From NCBI RefSeq assembly GCF_000316645.1, contig NC_019684.1:3191501-3255500 (forward strand): a stretch of DNA of 64,000 nucleotides, in the 5' to 3' direction. The first letter of the stretch is position 1. Each line of letters starts with the position of its first letter. Shown here piece after piece: positions 46,114 through 54,014 of this stretch. Both the position numbers and the translations under genes were made by a program. The notes beneath the pieces are model-generated. The model saw nothing but the letters and a program-made list of their open reading frames with translations. It did not search any database and was not told the origin of the DNA. This DNA is from Nostoc sp. PCC 7524. Lineage in GTDB: Bacteria > Cyanobacteriota > Cyanobacteriia > Cyanobacteriales > Nostocaceae.

Positions 46114-48029
46114 AAGACATCCTTGCAAGGCTACAACAAAAGCAAGCAGCAACAGGTGAGTCTGGTGTAGCAGCTGCCTTTGATTTGAATTGGGAGTGCT
46201 TAGAACCAGAGGCGCAAAAGTTAGCTTGTTTGTTGAGTTTGTTTGCTTTAGCCCCTATTCCTTGGTCTTTGGTAGAATCAGCAGCGAGTGCTAGTAATTT
46301 AGAATTTGACCTGAAAGCTAACCGCAGTATTTTAATTGAGCGTTATTTACTGCAAGAGTTGGCAGAGGAAACTTACCAAATTCACGAACGCATTCAGGAA
46401 TTATTGCGGCAGAAGTTAGAAGAGTTAGCGGAAGTTGATGAACTCAAGCAGGGCTTTTGTCAGGCGATGGTGGCAGTTGCCAAGAAGATTCCACAGACAC
46501 CGACATTGATAGAAATTGCTCAAGCAACTTTGGCTATGCCTCACATTGAGGAAGTAGCCACAATTTACCAAGCTTGGTTAAGTAATGATCAATTAATCTG
46601 GCCTTTTGCAGGCTTGGGTAGATTTTACCAAGGGCAAGGAGCTTACGAGCAAGCTTTACCTTGGCGGAAAAAATGTTTATCAGCTACTAGAGAACGCTTT
46701 GGGGATGAACACCCCGATGTGGCAACTAGCCTCAACAATTTGGCTTCACTCTACCGTTCCCAGGGCAGGTACAGCGAAGCCGAACCTTTGTACGTCGAGG
46801 CTTTGACGATGAGAAAACGTCTGCTGGGGAATGAACACCCCGATGTGGCAGTTAGCCTGAACAATTTGGCACTACTCTACGATTCCCAGGGCAGGTACAG
46901 CAAAGCCAAACCTTTGTATATCGAGGCTTTGACAATGAAAAAACGTCTGCTGGGAGATGAACACCCCGATGTGGCAACTAGCCTCAACAATTTGGCTTCA
47001 CTCTACCGTTCCCAGGGCAGGTACAGCAAAGCCGAACCTTTGTATGTCGAGGCTTTGGCGATGACAAAACGCCTGCTGGGAGATGAACACCCCTCTGTGG
47101 CAACTAGCCTCAACAATTTGGCTTACCTCTACCGTTCCCAGGGCAGGTACAGCGAAGCCGAACCTTTGTATGTCGAGGCTTTGGCGATGAGAAAACGTCT
47201 GCTGGGAGATGAACACCCCTCTGTGGCAACTAGCCTCAACAATTTAGCTTCACTCTACGATTCCCAGGGTAGGTACAGCGAAGCCGAACCTTTGTATGTC
47301 GAGGCTTTGGCGATGAGAAAACGTCTGCTGGGAGATGAACACCCCTCTGTGGCAACTAGCCTCAACAATTTGGCACTACTCTACGATTCCCAGGGCAGGT
47401 ACAGCGAAGCCGAACCTTTGTACGTCGAGGCTTTGGCAATGAGAAAACGCTTACTGGGAGATGAACACCCTGATGTAGCAACTAGCCTCAACAATTTGGC
47501 ACTACTCTACGATTCCCAGGGTAGGTACAGCGAAGCCGAACCTCTGTATGTCGAGGCTTTGACGATGACAAAACGCTTACTGGGAGATGAACACCCTGAT
47601 GTAGCAACTAGCCTCAACAATTTGGCTTCACTCTACGATTCCCAGGGTAGTTACAGCGAAGCCGAACCTTTGTATGTCGAGGCTTTGGCGATGAGAAAAC
47701 GTCTGCTGGGAGATGAACACCCTGATGTGGCAGCTAGCCTCAACAATTTGGCTTCACTCTACGATTCCCAGGGTAGTTACAGCGAAGCCGAACCTTTGTA
47801 TGTCGAGGCTTTGGCGATGAGAAAACGTCTGCTGGGAGATGAACACCCTGATGTGGCAACTAGCCTCAACAATTTGGCTTCACTCTACGATTCCCAGGGT
47901 AGTTACAGCGAAGCCGAACCTTTGTATGTCGAGGCTTTGGCAATTTTGGAACAACAGTTAGGGGCAAATCATCCTAATACAATCACTGTGCGGAATAATT
48001 TGGAAACTTTGCGCCGGAATAATTCGTAA
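46107..48029 (+). CDS. Winged-helix/TPR part of the split STAND protein
   Basis: 640 residues. Residues 1-100 resemble the end of an NB-ARC module: LKDILARLQQKQAATG, a winged helix (AAFDLNWECLEPEAQKL, LASLFALAPIPW-like) and QIHERIQELLRQKLEE. From 200 to the end are ten TPR/kinesin-light-chain repeats of exactly 42 residues, then an eleventh partial one. Start ATG overlaps the stop of the previous frame as ATGTTAA, and AAGGAG lies 6 bases before it, an ideal ribosome binding site. So it is either a translationally coupled separate subunit or the product of a frameshift in one ancestral gene. Confidence 0.82.
   Translation: MLKDILARLQQKQAATGESGVAAAFDLNWECLEPEAQKLACLLSLFALAPIPWSLVESAASASNLEFDLKANRSILIERYLLQELAEETYQIHERIQELLRQKLEELAEVDELKQGFCQAMVAVAKKIPQTPTLIEIAQATLAMPHIEEVATIYQAWLSNDQLIWPFAGLGRFYQGQGAYEQALPWRKKCLSATRERFGDEHPDVATSLNNLASLYRSQGRYSEAEPLYVEALTMRKRLLGNEHPDVAVSLNNLALLYDSQGRYSKAKPLYIEALTMKKRLLGDEHPDVATSLNNLASLYRSQGRYSKAEPLYVEALAMTKRLLGDEHPSVATSLNNLAYLYRSQGRYSEAEPLYVEALAMRKRLLGDEHPSVATSLNNLASLYDSQGRYSEAEPLYVEALAMRKRLLGDEHPSVATSLNNLALLYDSQGRYSEAEPLYVEALAMRKRLLGDEHPDVATSLNNLALLYDSQGRYSEAEPLYVEALTMTKRLLGDEHPDVATSLNNLASLYDSQGSYSEAEPLYVEALAMRKRLLGDEHPDVAASLNNLASLYDSQGSYSEAEPLYVEALAMRKRLLGDEHPDVATSLNNLASLYDSQGSYSEAEPLYVEALAILEQQLGANHPNTITVRNNLETLRRNNS
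46704..47963 (+). repeat. Ten in-frame 126-bp repeats (42-residue TPRs)
   Basis: Ten units of exactly 126 bases, each starting at GAT/AAT GAA CAC CC and coding for a DEHPxVATSLNNLAxLYxSQG-type unit. The copies are nearly identical at DNA level, including silent positions, so they are recent duplications or are kept alike by gene conversion. Variable positions concentrate at a few codons (D/S after HP, Y/S/L in LAxLY, R/D before SQG). Confidence 0.95.
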
Positions 48030-48063
48030 TGGGCTGCGCCCCGCTACGCTAACGTAATTCGTA

Positions 48064-48335
48064 ATTTTTAGCTTTGTGAGTCTTTGAACTCCGTTAATGA
48101 GTATTTTTGTTTCGTTAATGAGTCTTTGATACTCGTTCACGAGTATTTTTGCTTCGTCGATGAGTATTTGAACTCCGTTAATGAGTATTTGAACTCGGTG
48201 AACGAGTATGTTTACTCCGTTGATGAGTATTTGAACTCCGTTAATGAGTATGTTTACTCCGTTGATGAGTATTTGAACTCCGTTAATGAGTATTTTTGCT
48301 TTGTCGATGAGTATTTGATACTCGTGAATGAATCA
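48064..48335. repeat. 21-bp tandem repeat array A
   Basis: About 13 degenerate units of 21 bases, consensus GAGTATTTGAACTCCGTTAAT, some alternating in a 42-base period with GTTTACTCCGTTGAT. Each unit contains an inverted pair (ACTC...GAGT), in one place the palindrome TACTCGTTCACGAGTA. No spacers differ, so not CRISPR. It runs into the 3-prime end of the acetyltransferase gene. A frame with heptad repeats across it is an effect of the 21-base period. Confidence 0.8.
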
Positions 48336-48815
48336 ATTTCGCTCTACCAAATAGCGGCTAAACTTTACCCCCTGACGGTCTACAATTTCAATATCGTAGA
48401 TGTGAAAGCCAAATTTTTGAAATAAGCCTAGGCTAAATTCACTAGCTTCTGCATATAAACGCTGGATTTTGTGACTGTGGGCATATTCTAAAATTTTCTG
48501 CATTAAAGTAGAACCAATACCTTGACGAATGCGATCGCTTCTGACATAAGCTGAGGTGACATGACCATCTTCAGCAATACCTGCAAAACCTAAAATTCCC
48601 GTTTCATCGGTAGCTATAAATGTGGTGGGTTTTAAGATGAACTGTTGAAACCCAGCAGTGTCAGATGAAAAGGATGCCCACATTTGGGTTTGAGCTTGAG
48701 AATATTGCTGAGGTGCGATGGGCTACGCCCCACCGTAGGTGATCGCTAACACGGTTGTTTGATAAAGTTCTGCTAGTGCAGGAATATCCAATTCTTCAGC
48801 AACCCGAATATTCAT
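48333..48815 (-). pseudogene. GNAT acetyltransferase broken by 24-bp insertion
   Basis: The 3-prime part (48683-48333) is a GNAT domain: FIATDETGILGFAGI, YVRSDRIRQGIGSTLMQKIL (the acetyl-CoA pyrophosphate loop) and LFQKFGFHIYDIEIV. In the same frame an ATG at 48815 starts MNIRVAEELDIPALAELYQT, the natural N-terminus. Codon 31 is TAG (48725-48723), and it lies inside a 24-base insertion at 48717-48740. Without it the sequence reads through as TVLAIAPQQYSQAQTQMWAS. The gene therefore appears inactivated unless translation restarts at 48683. Confidence 0.75.
48717..48740. mobile_element. 24-bp small dispersed repeat inserted in HIP1 site
   Basis: The insert (starts GATGGGCTACGCCCC, ends CACCGTAGGT on the plus strand) contains the stem CTACG...CGTAG. 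Removal rejoins GC and GATCGC to GCGATCGC, a HIP1 octamer, and restores the reading frame. It is flanked by GAT on both sides (a 3-base direct repeat). Size and structure fit the very small dispersed repeats (SDRs) known in Nostoc. Confidence 0.7.
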
Positions 48816-48906
48816 ATTGATCAGATGGAATCCAAAACACCTCAAGTTAATTTATCGTAAATTCAAGGTTTAAATCCCAGACTCCAACTGTCTTTAATTT
48901 TGAAGT

Positions 48907-48987
48907 AATGAGTAATAAGTAATGGGTATTACTCATTACTCATTACTCATTACTCACTACTCACTACTCACTACTCATTACTCATTT
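48907..48987. repeat. ACTCATT/ACTCACT heptamer tandem repeat
   Basis: About nine units of ACTCATT or ACTCACT, preceded by AATGAGTAATAAGTAATGGG, which pairs back with the first units. Confidence 0.85.
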
Positions 48988-49063
48988 ATCAGAAGATTGT
49001 TAAATTCTTTCCCATATACCCCTTCCCCAATGGCAGATATAATCGAGTTTTACAAAAAAATCT

Positions 49064-50389
49064 ATGGTTGCAGCTAAACGAGTTTACTTATTATTACTGT
49101 TGGGTTTAGCGATCGCTCCCCTATTATCCCTCTTCATCGGTATCCCCGCTAGCATTGCGATCGCTCTCATCTTTGATATCGCTGTCTTAGCTTTGATGGT
49201 TGTCGATGGTTTGCGTGTGCAGCCTCTGCGGGTGCAAATCACTCGCCAGTTACCATCCCGCTTTTCTATTGGGCGCGATAATCCGGTGATACTGGCAATT
49301 ACATCCGAGAAAACTAACGCCATCATTCAAATCCGCGACTATTACCCGGCCGATTTTGGCGTATCCACACCTACACTAAATACTACTGTTGCTGCCAACA
49401 CTACCCAAGAATTAACCTACACCGTCTACCCCAAACAGCGCGGTGAGTTTAATTGGGGGAATATTCAAGTCAGACAATTAAGCCCTTGGGGTTTAGCTTG
49501 GGATGATTGGCAGATTCGCCACGCTACCACCGCTAAAGTTTATCCTGATTTAATCGGATTGCGATCGCTCTCCATCCGTCTGACATTACAATCATCTGGT
49601 TCTATCCGCCAATCCCAGCAATTAGGTATTGGTACAGAATTCGCCGAACTGCGGAACTATCGCACTGGTGATGATTTGCGCTTGATTGATTGGAAAGCTA
49701 CAGCTAGGCGGGTGGGGACACATGGTAATACACCGCCTTTGGTGCGGGTGCTAGAACCGGAACAGGAACAAACCTTATTGATTTTACTAGACCGGGGGCG
49801 GTTAATGACGGCAAGAGTTCAGGGTTTGCAACGCTTTGACTGGGGTTTGAATGCTACCTTATCTCTTGCCTTAGCGGGATTACACCGAGGCGATCGCGTG
49901 GGTGTGGGTGTATTTGATAACCAAATGCACACATGGATGCCACCGGAACGGGGACAACATCATTTAAATCAACTCATCGACCGTTTAACCCCAATTCAAC
50001 CAGTATTATTAGAATCAGATTACTTAGGCGCAGTGACTCATGTAGTCCAGAAACAAACTAGGCGATCGTTGGTGGTAATTATTACAGACTTAGTTGATGT
50101 CACCGCTTCTACTGAACTCCTCGCAGCATTGACACGGCTAGCACCCCGCTATCTACCGTTTTGTGTCACCTTGAGAGATCCCAAAGTGGATGATTTAGCG
50201 CATACTTTTACTGATAATGTGACACAAGCTTACACCCGTGCAGTAGCTTTAGATTTATTAGCACAGCGTCAAGTTGCCTTTGCTAAGTTAAAACAAAAAG
50301 GTGTGTTGGTATTAGATGCGCCAGCTAATCAAATTAGCGATCAGTTAGTGGAAAGATATCTGCAACTCAAAGCCAAGAATCAACTTTAA
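49064..50389 (+). CDS. DUF58 domain protein
   Basis: 441 residues. Two membrane segments at the N-terminus (about 5-50) precede a beta-rich region and a vWA-like DUF58 domain (about 190-300; GTEFAELRNYRTGDDLRLIDWKATARR, then LLILLDRGRLMTARV). DUF58 proteins typically accompany MoxR AAA ATPases; none is next to it here. Membrane-associated, with the vWA part likely cytosolic. Function in cyanobacteria unknown. Confidence 0.87.
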   Translation: MVAAKRVYLLLLLGLAIAPLLSLFIGIPASIAIALIFDIAVLALMVVDGLRVQPLRVQITRQLPSRFSIGRDNPVILAITSEKTNAIIQIRDYYPADFGVSTPTLNTTVAANTTQELTYTVYPKQRGEFNWGNIQVRQLSPWGLAWDDWQIRHATTAKVYPDLIGLRSLSIRLTLQSSGSIRQSQQLGIGTEFAELRNYRTGDDLRLIDWKATARRVGTHGNTPPLVRVLEPEQEQTLLILLDRGRLMTARVQGLQRFDWGLNATLSLALAGLHRGDRVGVGVFDNQMHTWMPPERGQHHLNQLIDRLTPIQPVLLESDYLGAVTHVVQKQTRRSLVVIITDLVDVTASTELLAALTRLAPRYLPFCVTLRDPKVDDLAHTFTDNVTQAYTRAVALDLLAQRQVAFAKLKQKGVLVLDAPANQISDQLVERYLQLKAKNQL

Positions 50390-50487
50390 GAGGTTGTTTG
50401 AAAAGTTCTTGGCTGTGATTTTGGAGACTTATTGATCCCCCCTACCCCCCTTAAAAAGGCTACAGTGTACACACAAGTTGCTGCATC

Positions 50488-50780
50488 GACATTGCCAATG
50501 TATCGCCTGACATTGCCAATGTATCGTCTGACATTGTTAATGTATCGCCTAACATTGCCAATGTATCGTCTGACATTGCCAATGTATCGCCTAACATTGT
50601 TAATGTATCGTCTGACATTGTTAATGTATCGCCTAACATTGCCAATAGACATCTCCAGAAATTAAATATGCGTTTTCCAGAAACCTTGTAGAGACGTTCC
50701 ATGGAACGTCTCTACATTCTTTTTTGGAGATGTCTAATGTATCGTCTGACATTGCCAATGTATCGTCTGACATTTTTAAT
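50488..50780. repeat. 21-bp tandem repeat array B
   Basis: Units of 21 bases GACATTGCCAATGTATCGCCT with variants (GTTAATGT, TCGTCT, AACATT). Seven full units run from 50488 to 50634; the eighth is split at 50646 by an 89-base insertion and resumes at 50739; the array ends at the stop codon of the next gene. Each unit holds the palindrome ACATTGNCAATGT. Same unit length and palindromic style as array A at 48064, but a different sequence. Confidence 0.8.
50647..50735. mobile_element. 89-bp palindromic element inserted in array B
   Basis: Bounded by 11-base inverted ends AGACATCTCCA (50647-50657) and TGGAGATGTCT (50725-50735), and flanked by AAT on both sides, as expected for a 3-base target duplication. 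The centre holds a perfect 30-base palindrome (50687-50716, TGTAGAGACGTTCC and its complement). Removal restores the 21-base array. Confidence 0.7.
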
Positions 50781-51363
50781 TGAATCTTTGTCCAGAGTGA
50801 ATATTGTAGGGTGTCCATTGCTGTAAAGCCCAAAGGCTAGTGACAGCAGCTAGTGCAGATCCTAAAGTATCCATGATTAGATCAATGATTGTATCATCTA
50901 GGCTTTCAATTACTTCTATTGCCAAAATTTGACCAGCCGTCCATTCGCAAATTTCCCACAAAGCACCGATCGCAAGGCCAAAACTGGTAATTGTTAATAA
51001 GTATAAAACACGATGTTGACGAAATATCCCTAGCATTGGTCTATACACTAAAAAACTCAGTGCTAAGGCGATCGCAAAGCTAGTAAAAGCATGGACTATT
51101 TCATCATAGAGTCCTGGCATCCCAAATAGTCCCCAAACCCAGCCGATAGCGTTTAGCAATGCTGCTAATACAAAGAGAAAATCAAACAAGGTTGGTAGTC
51201 TGTCATCTCGAATTACAAATACGAAGGAAGCTGCTAAAAAGCAGAATAAACCCAAAGCATTCAGCCAATTTGCTTGCATAGCTGCGGCTATAACTGCGAT
51301 TGTTAATAGTGCTTGTCCAACCCAAGCGGCGATGCGATATCCTTGCCAGTTTAAAGTAAACAT
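50776..51363 (-). CDS. Multi-span membrane protein, DUF2238-like
   Basis: From the ATG at 51363 it has 195 residues with about six membrane segments. Motifs DEIVHAFTSFAIALALSF, ALWEICEWTAGQIL and DTIIDLIMDTLGSALAA match the DUF2238-type family (YjdF-like). Acidic residues within the membrane and a H-W-E pattern suggest metal or ion binding, but function is unknown. Last gene of a leftward operon after the MscS and DUF2254 genes; start at 51387 would overlap the upstream gene by 16 bases and is less likely. Confidence 0.75.
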   Translation of the reverse strand: MFTLNWQGYRIAAWVGQALLTIAVIAAAMQANWLNALGLFCFLAASFVFVIRDDRLPTLFDFLFVLAALLNAIGWVWGLFGMPGLYDEIVHAFTSFAIALALSFLVYRPMLGIFRQHRVLYLLTITSFGLAIGALWEICEWTAGQILAIEVIESLDDTIIDLIMDTLGSALAAVTSLWALQQWTPYNIHSGQRFN

Positions 51364-51371
51364 GATTGCAC

Positions 51372-52706
51372 CTACATTGAAATCCAACGATTTTGCTCTA
51401 CGGCTTGAATGACGCTGAGATATTTTTCTTGCAAGTCTTGGCGATCTCGTGGTTCTGGTAATCCCTCTTTTCCTCCCCGTTCAATCATGTCAGCATGACG
51501 GCGGAGGACGGCTAAGTATTCGGGATTGTGGGTATACTGGGCAATACGGGCGATCGCTTCTAAAAGATGAATTGTCACGGCTGCATCACTACGGGCATAT
51601 TGGCGAATGGGGTTGAAAGCATCATCCATAATTCCAGCAAAGGTGACGGGTTCAGCGATGATGCGTAATTGGCGATCGCGATCGTAACGATAGGGTGAAG
51701 GAAGTTTTCTTTGGACTAAATAACACATCCCCGCGCACAATCTATCAACGCACCGGATAGCCGTAAAAGGATCGTTAATTCCCGGAGACAGCGCACGCAA
51801 GGCTATTTCTACCAACTGATTCACCGGAAACTCTACATCTTGCTGTTCGGTGCGTTCTTTACCCAAGATAAAAGCTTTGTTGATTTCATCGATGATTTTT
51901 TGATTGACGCGTTTCCGTGGGAAAGCCATGACGAGAATGCTATCTTCAATCACAAACTTTCCTGGACGTAACTCTATCCGTAGTAGTAGATTATTTTTAC
52001 GGGCAATTTTTAGTAATTGTTCGTCATCGATAAATTGCAGATAACCATTGCGTTTAGCACCAATGGGACTAGCCAAGGACTCAAAATCTTCGGGAAGTAT
52101 TTCTGTGTGTTGTGGGTTTGGTGGTGGACTTATGCCAATTTTTTCGGGGAACAAACGATCAATGGCTTTGTTTAAATCCTCACTCACACTCTGAATCACA
52201 TGGGAAGCTTGAATGATTGTTGAGGCGTGATGGATGAAGTAAATTAACACCCCAATACTAAAGATGGCTAGCACAATACCAAATGTCACAGACAAATGAG
52301 GTACAAACGGGTTATAGTCCTCACCGTAGATAGTTCGCAGTACCAGTAAGCAGTAAATAAAGGTAGCAATAAATGTACCTAATACCACTTGATTACCTGT
52401 GTCCTGCATAAAATTGCGGAGTAATCGGGGGCCAAAGTTAGCAGCCGCTAGTTGCAGTGCCACAATGGTAATTGAGAAAGCTGTAGCTGCTACACTTACC
52501 ATCGAGCTGGCGATAGCTGAAAGTACCTCTCTGGCACCATCGGGGCCGCCTGTATAAATTAAACTCCAATCCCCAAACCCAATGGAGCGATCAAGGGTGA
52601 GCATAATAAATGATAAAGCGATCGCCATCAAAACCATCAAGCTGGGTAAAAACCAGTAGCTAGAATGAAGTGCATCCCATAACTTTCTCAACTGCACGTT
52701 ATTCAT
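51372..52706 (-). CDS. DUF2254 membrane protein
   Basis: 444 residues with four membrane segments in the first 175 (MVLMAIALSFIMLTL, SMVSVAATAFSITIVALQLA, QVVLGTFIATFIYCLLVL, FGIVLAIFSIGVLIYFIHHA) and a large cytosolic domain. Family DUF2254, with RLLRNFMQDTGNQVVLGTF and ALSPGINDPFTAI blocks. Function unknown. It overlaps the upstream MscS gene by 4 bases (ATGA), so the two are translationally coupled, which suggests a shared role in membrane-tension or ion response. Confidence 0.85.
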   Translation of the reverse strand: MNNVQLRKLWDALHSSYWFLPSLMVLMAIALSFIMLTLDRSIGFGDWSLIYTGGPDGAREVLSAIASSMVSVAATAFSITIVALQLAAANFGPRLLRNFMQDTGNQVVLGTFIATFIYCLLVLRTIYGEDYNPFVPHLSVTFGIVLAIFSIGVLIYFIHHASTIIQASHVIQSVSEDLNKAIDRLFPEKIGISPPPNPQHTEILPEDFESLASPIGAKRNGYLQFIDDEQLLKIARKNNLLLRIELRPGKFVIEDSILVMAFPRKRVNQKIIDEINKAFILGKERTEQQDVEFPVNQLVEIALRALSPGINDPFTAIRCVDRLCAGMCYLVQRKLPSPYRYDRDRQLRIIAEPVTFAGIMDDAFNPIRQYARSDAAVTIHLLEAIARIAQYTHNPEYLAVLRRHADMIERGGKEGLPEPRDRQDLQEKYLSVIQAVEQNRWISM

Positions 52707-53704
52707 GACTCTTCCTTGGCTGCTGGAGTGTCTACTTTACCGTTACCCCCCTCAGCCAACCGTCGCAGCGAACCGCTAATACTGCGTGGTTTGGGAACTT
52801 CTTTCTTACCCGCAGGCCATCCTTCACGTTGACGGGAGCGATCGCCGTCTGTTTCTTCGGTTTGGTCATGGAATAAAATTTGTCTGGTAGGATACGGTAA
52901 ATCTATGCCATGTTCCACATACAGTTTTTCCTTGATTGCAGAGATGACTTTATCTCGTGACTCTAGTGCATCTAACCTAAAAGGTGGTTTAACCCACCAC
53001 CTAGCACGAATATTTACCGTACTTTCCGCCAGTTCCATTACCAATACATCCGGGGCTGGCTCTTTTAAAACTACATCTACACTATGTATAGCTTCCAGCA
53101 TCAACTGCTTTGTCTGCTCTAAATCATCCCCATAGCCCACACCAACATCATATTCCAATCGCCGATGCTCAAAGGCAGTATTTACAGTCACGGAATTAGT
53201 AAATAACTCAGAATTGGGGATGACAATCCGACGACCATCATAAGTTCTAATAGTGGTAGCCCGTGTTTCAATATTTTCTACTGTCCCCTCAAAACCTTTA
53301 AAAACAATTTGATCATCAATTTGAAAAGGTTCTGTCAATAAAATTAAAATACCCGCTAAAAAGTTTTGCAGAATATCCCGAAATGCAAAACCAATTGCTA
53401 CCCCACTAATTCCCAACAACTGCACCAAATCCCCGGCTCTGAGTGTGGGAATCACAATAGATAAAGAGACAAATAACCCAACTAAAACCGTAGCACCTTG
53501 TGCCAATCTTCCCAACACCATACCCAGATTCCGCGCATAACGGCGGTGACGAGTCAAGTGTTTAACTATGCGTTTGATTTGTCTACCTACAAATATAAAT
53601 AATACAAAAACAATTAACGCCAGGAAGATATTTGGTAACAAGACAATGAAATTATTTACCATCTTCTGCATCTGATTTAACAGTGCAGATGTTTCTGTAT
53701 TCAT
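52703..53704 (-). CDS. MscS-type mechanosensitive channel 3
   Basis: 333 residues, a small MscS-type channel. Three membrane helices precede the pore/beta region: LLGISGVAIGFAFRDILQNFLAGILILLTEPFQIDDQIV and ATTIRTYDGRRIVIPNSELFTNSVTVNT. The C-terminal vestibule ends about residue 275, after which a charged tail (SRQREGWPAGKKEVPKPRS) lacks known motifs. First gene of the operon with DUF2254 and the DUF2238-like gene. Confidence 0.9.
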   Translation of the reverse strand: MNTETSALLNQMQKMVNNFIVLLPNIFLALIVFVLFIFVGRQIKRIVKHLTRHRRYARNLGMVLGRLAQGATVLVGLFVSLSIVIPTLRAGDLVQLLGISGVAIGFAFRDILQNFLAGILILLTEPFQIDDQIVFKGFEGTVENIETRATTIRTYDGRRIVIPNSELFTNSVTVNTAFEHRRLEYDVGVGYGDDLEQTKQLMLEAIHSVDVVLKEPAPDVLVMELAESTVNIRARWWVKPPFRLDALESRDKVISAIKEKLYVEHGIDLPYPTRQILFHDQTEETDGDRSRQREGWPAGKKEVPKPRSISGSLRRLAEGGNGKVDTPAAKEES

Positions 53705-53811
53705 GTTGAGAAATTGCCCTCACTCATCAGTCGTTGCTGATGATACTAAAAAATTCTGAGGGTAAAATCTATCTGTAGTTTGTATACTCGTTTTCTGCAA
53801 GAGAGATTTTA

Positions 53812-54008
53812 GGTGGGGACTGGGGATTTGGGACTGGGGACTGGGGATTGGGGACTGGGGACTGGGGACTGGGGATTGGGGATTTGGGATTTGGGACTGG
53901 GTTAGATAAATATTAGTATTCTCCTCTGCTCCTCTGCTCCCCTGCTCCCCCACTCCCCTCACTTCCTCATCCTCCCCTACTCCCCTACTCCCCACTCCCT
54001 ACTCCCTC
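53812..54008. repeat. GGGGACTGGGGATT heptamer array and C-rich array
   Basis: Roughly 13 units of GGGGACT/GGGGATT (53812-53905), then a TCTGCTCCCCTGCTCCCC tract to 54008. Similar in sequence to the array at 27462. It fills the gap between divergently organised operons. Confidence 0.8.
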
Positions 54009-54014
54009 TCCAAC

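Noticed and set aside
48084..48425. 113-codon frame with NEYLNSV heptads
   Set aside because: The 21-base period of the array keeps a frame open; it has no ribosome binding site and overlaps the end of the GNAT gene on the other strand.
48064..50780. CRISPR arrays
   Set aside because: The 21-mer arrays have no unique spacers and no cas genes are nearby.
53720..53995. 91-codon frame on minus strand
   Set aside because: Low-complexity translation of GGGGACT/GGGGATT repeats.
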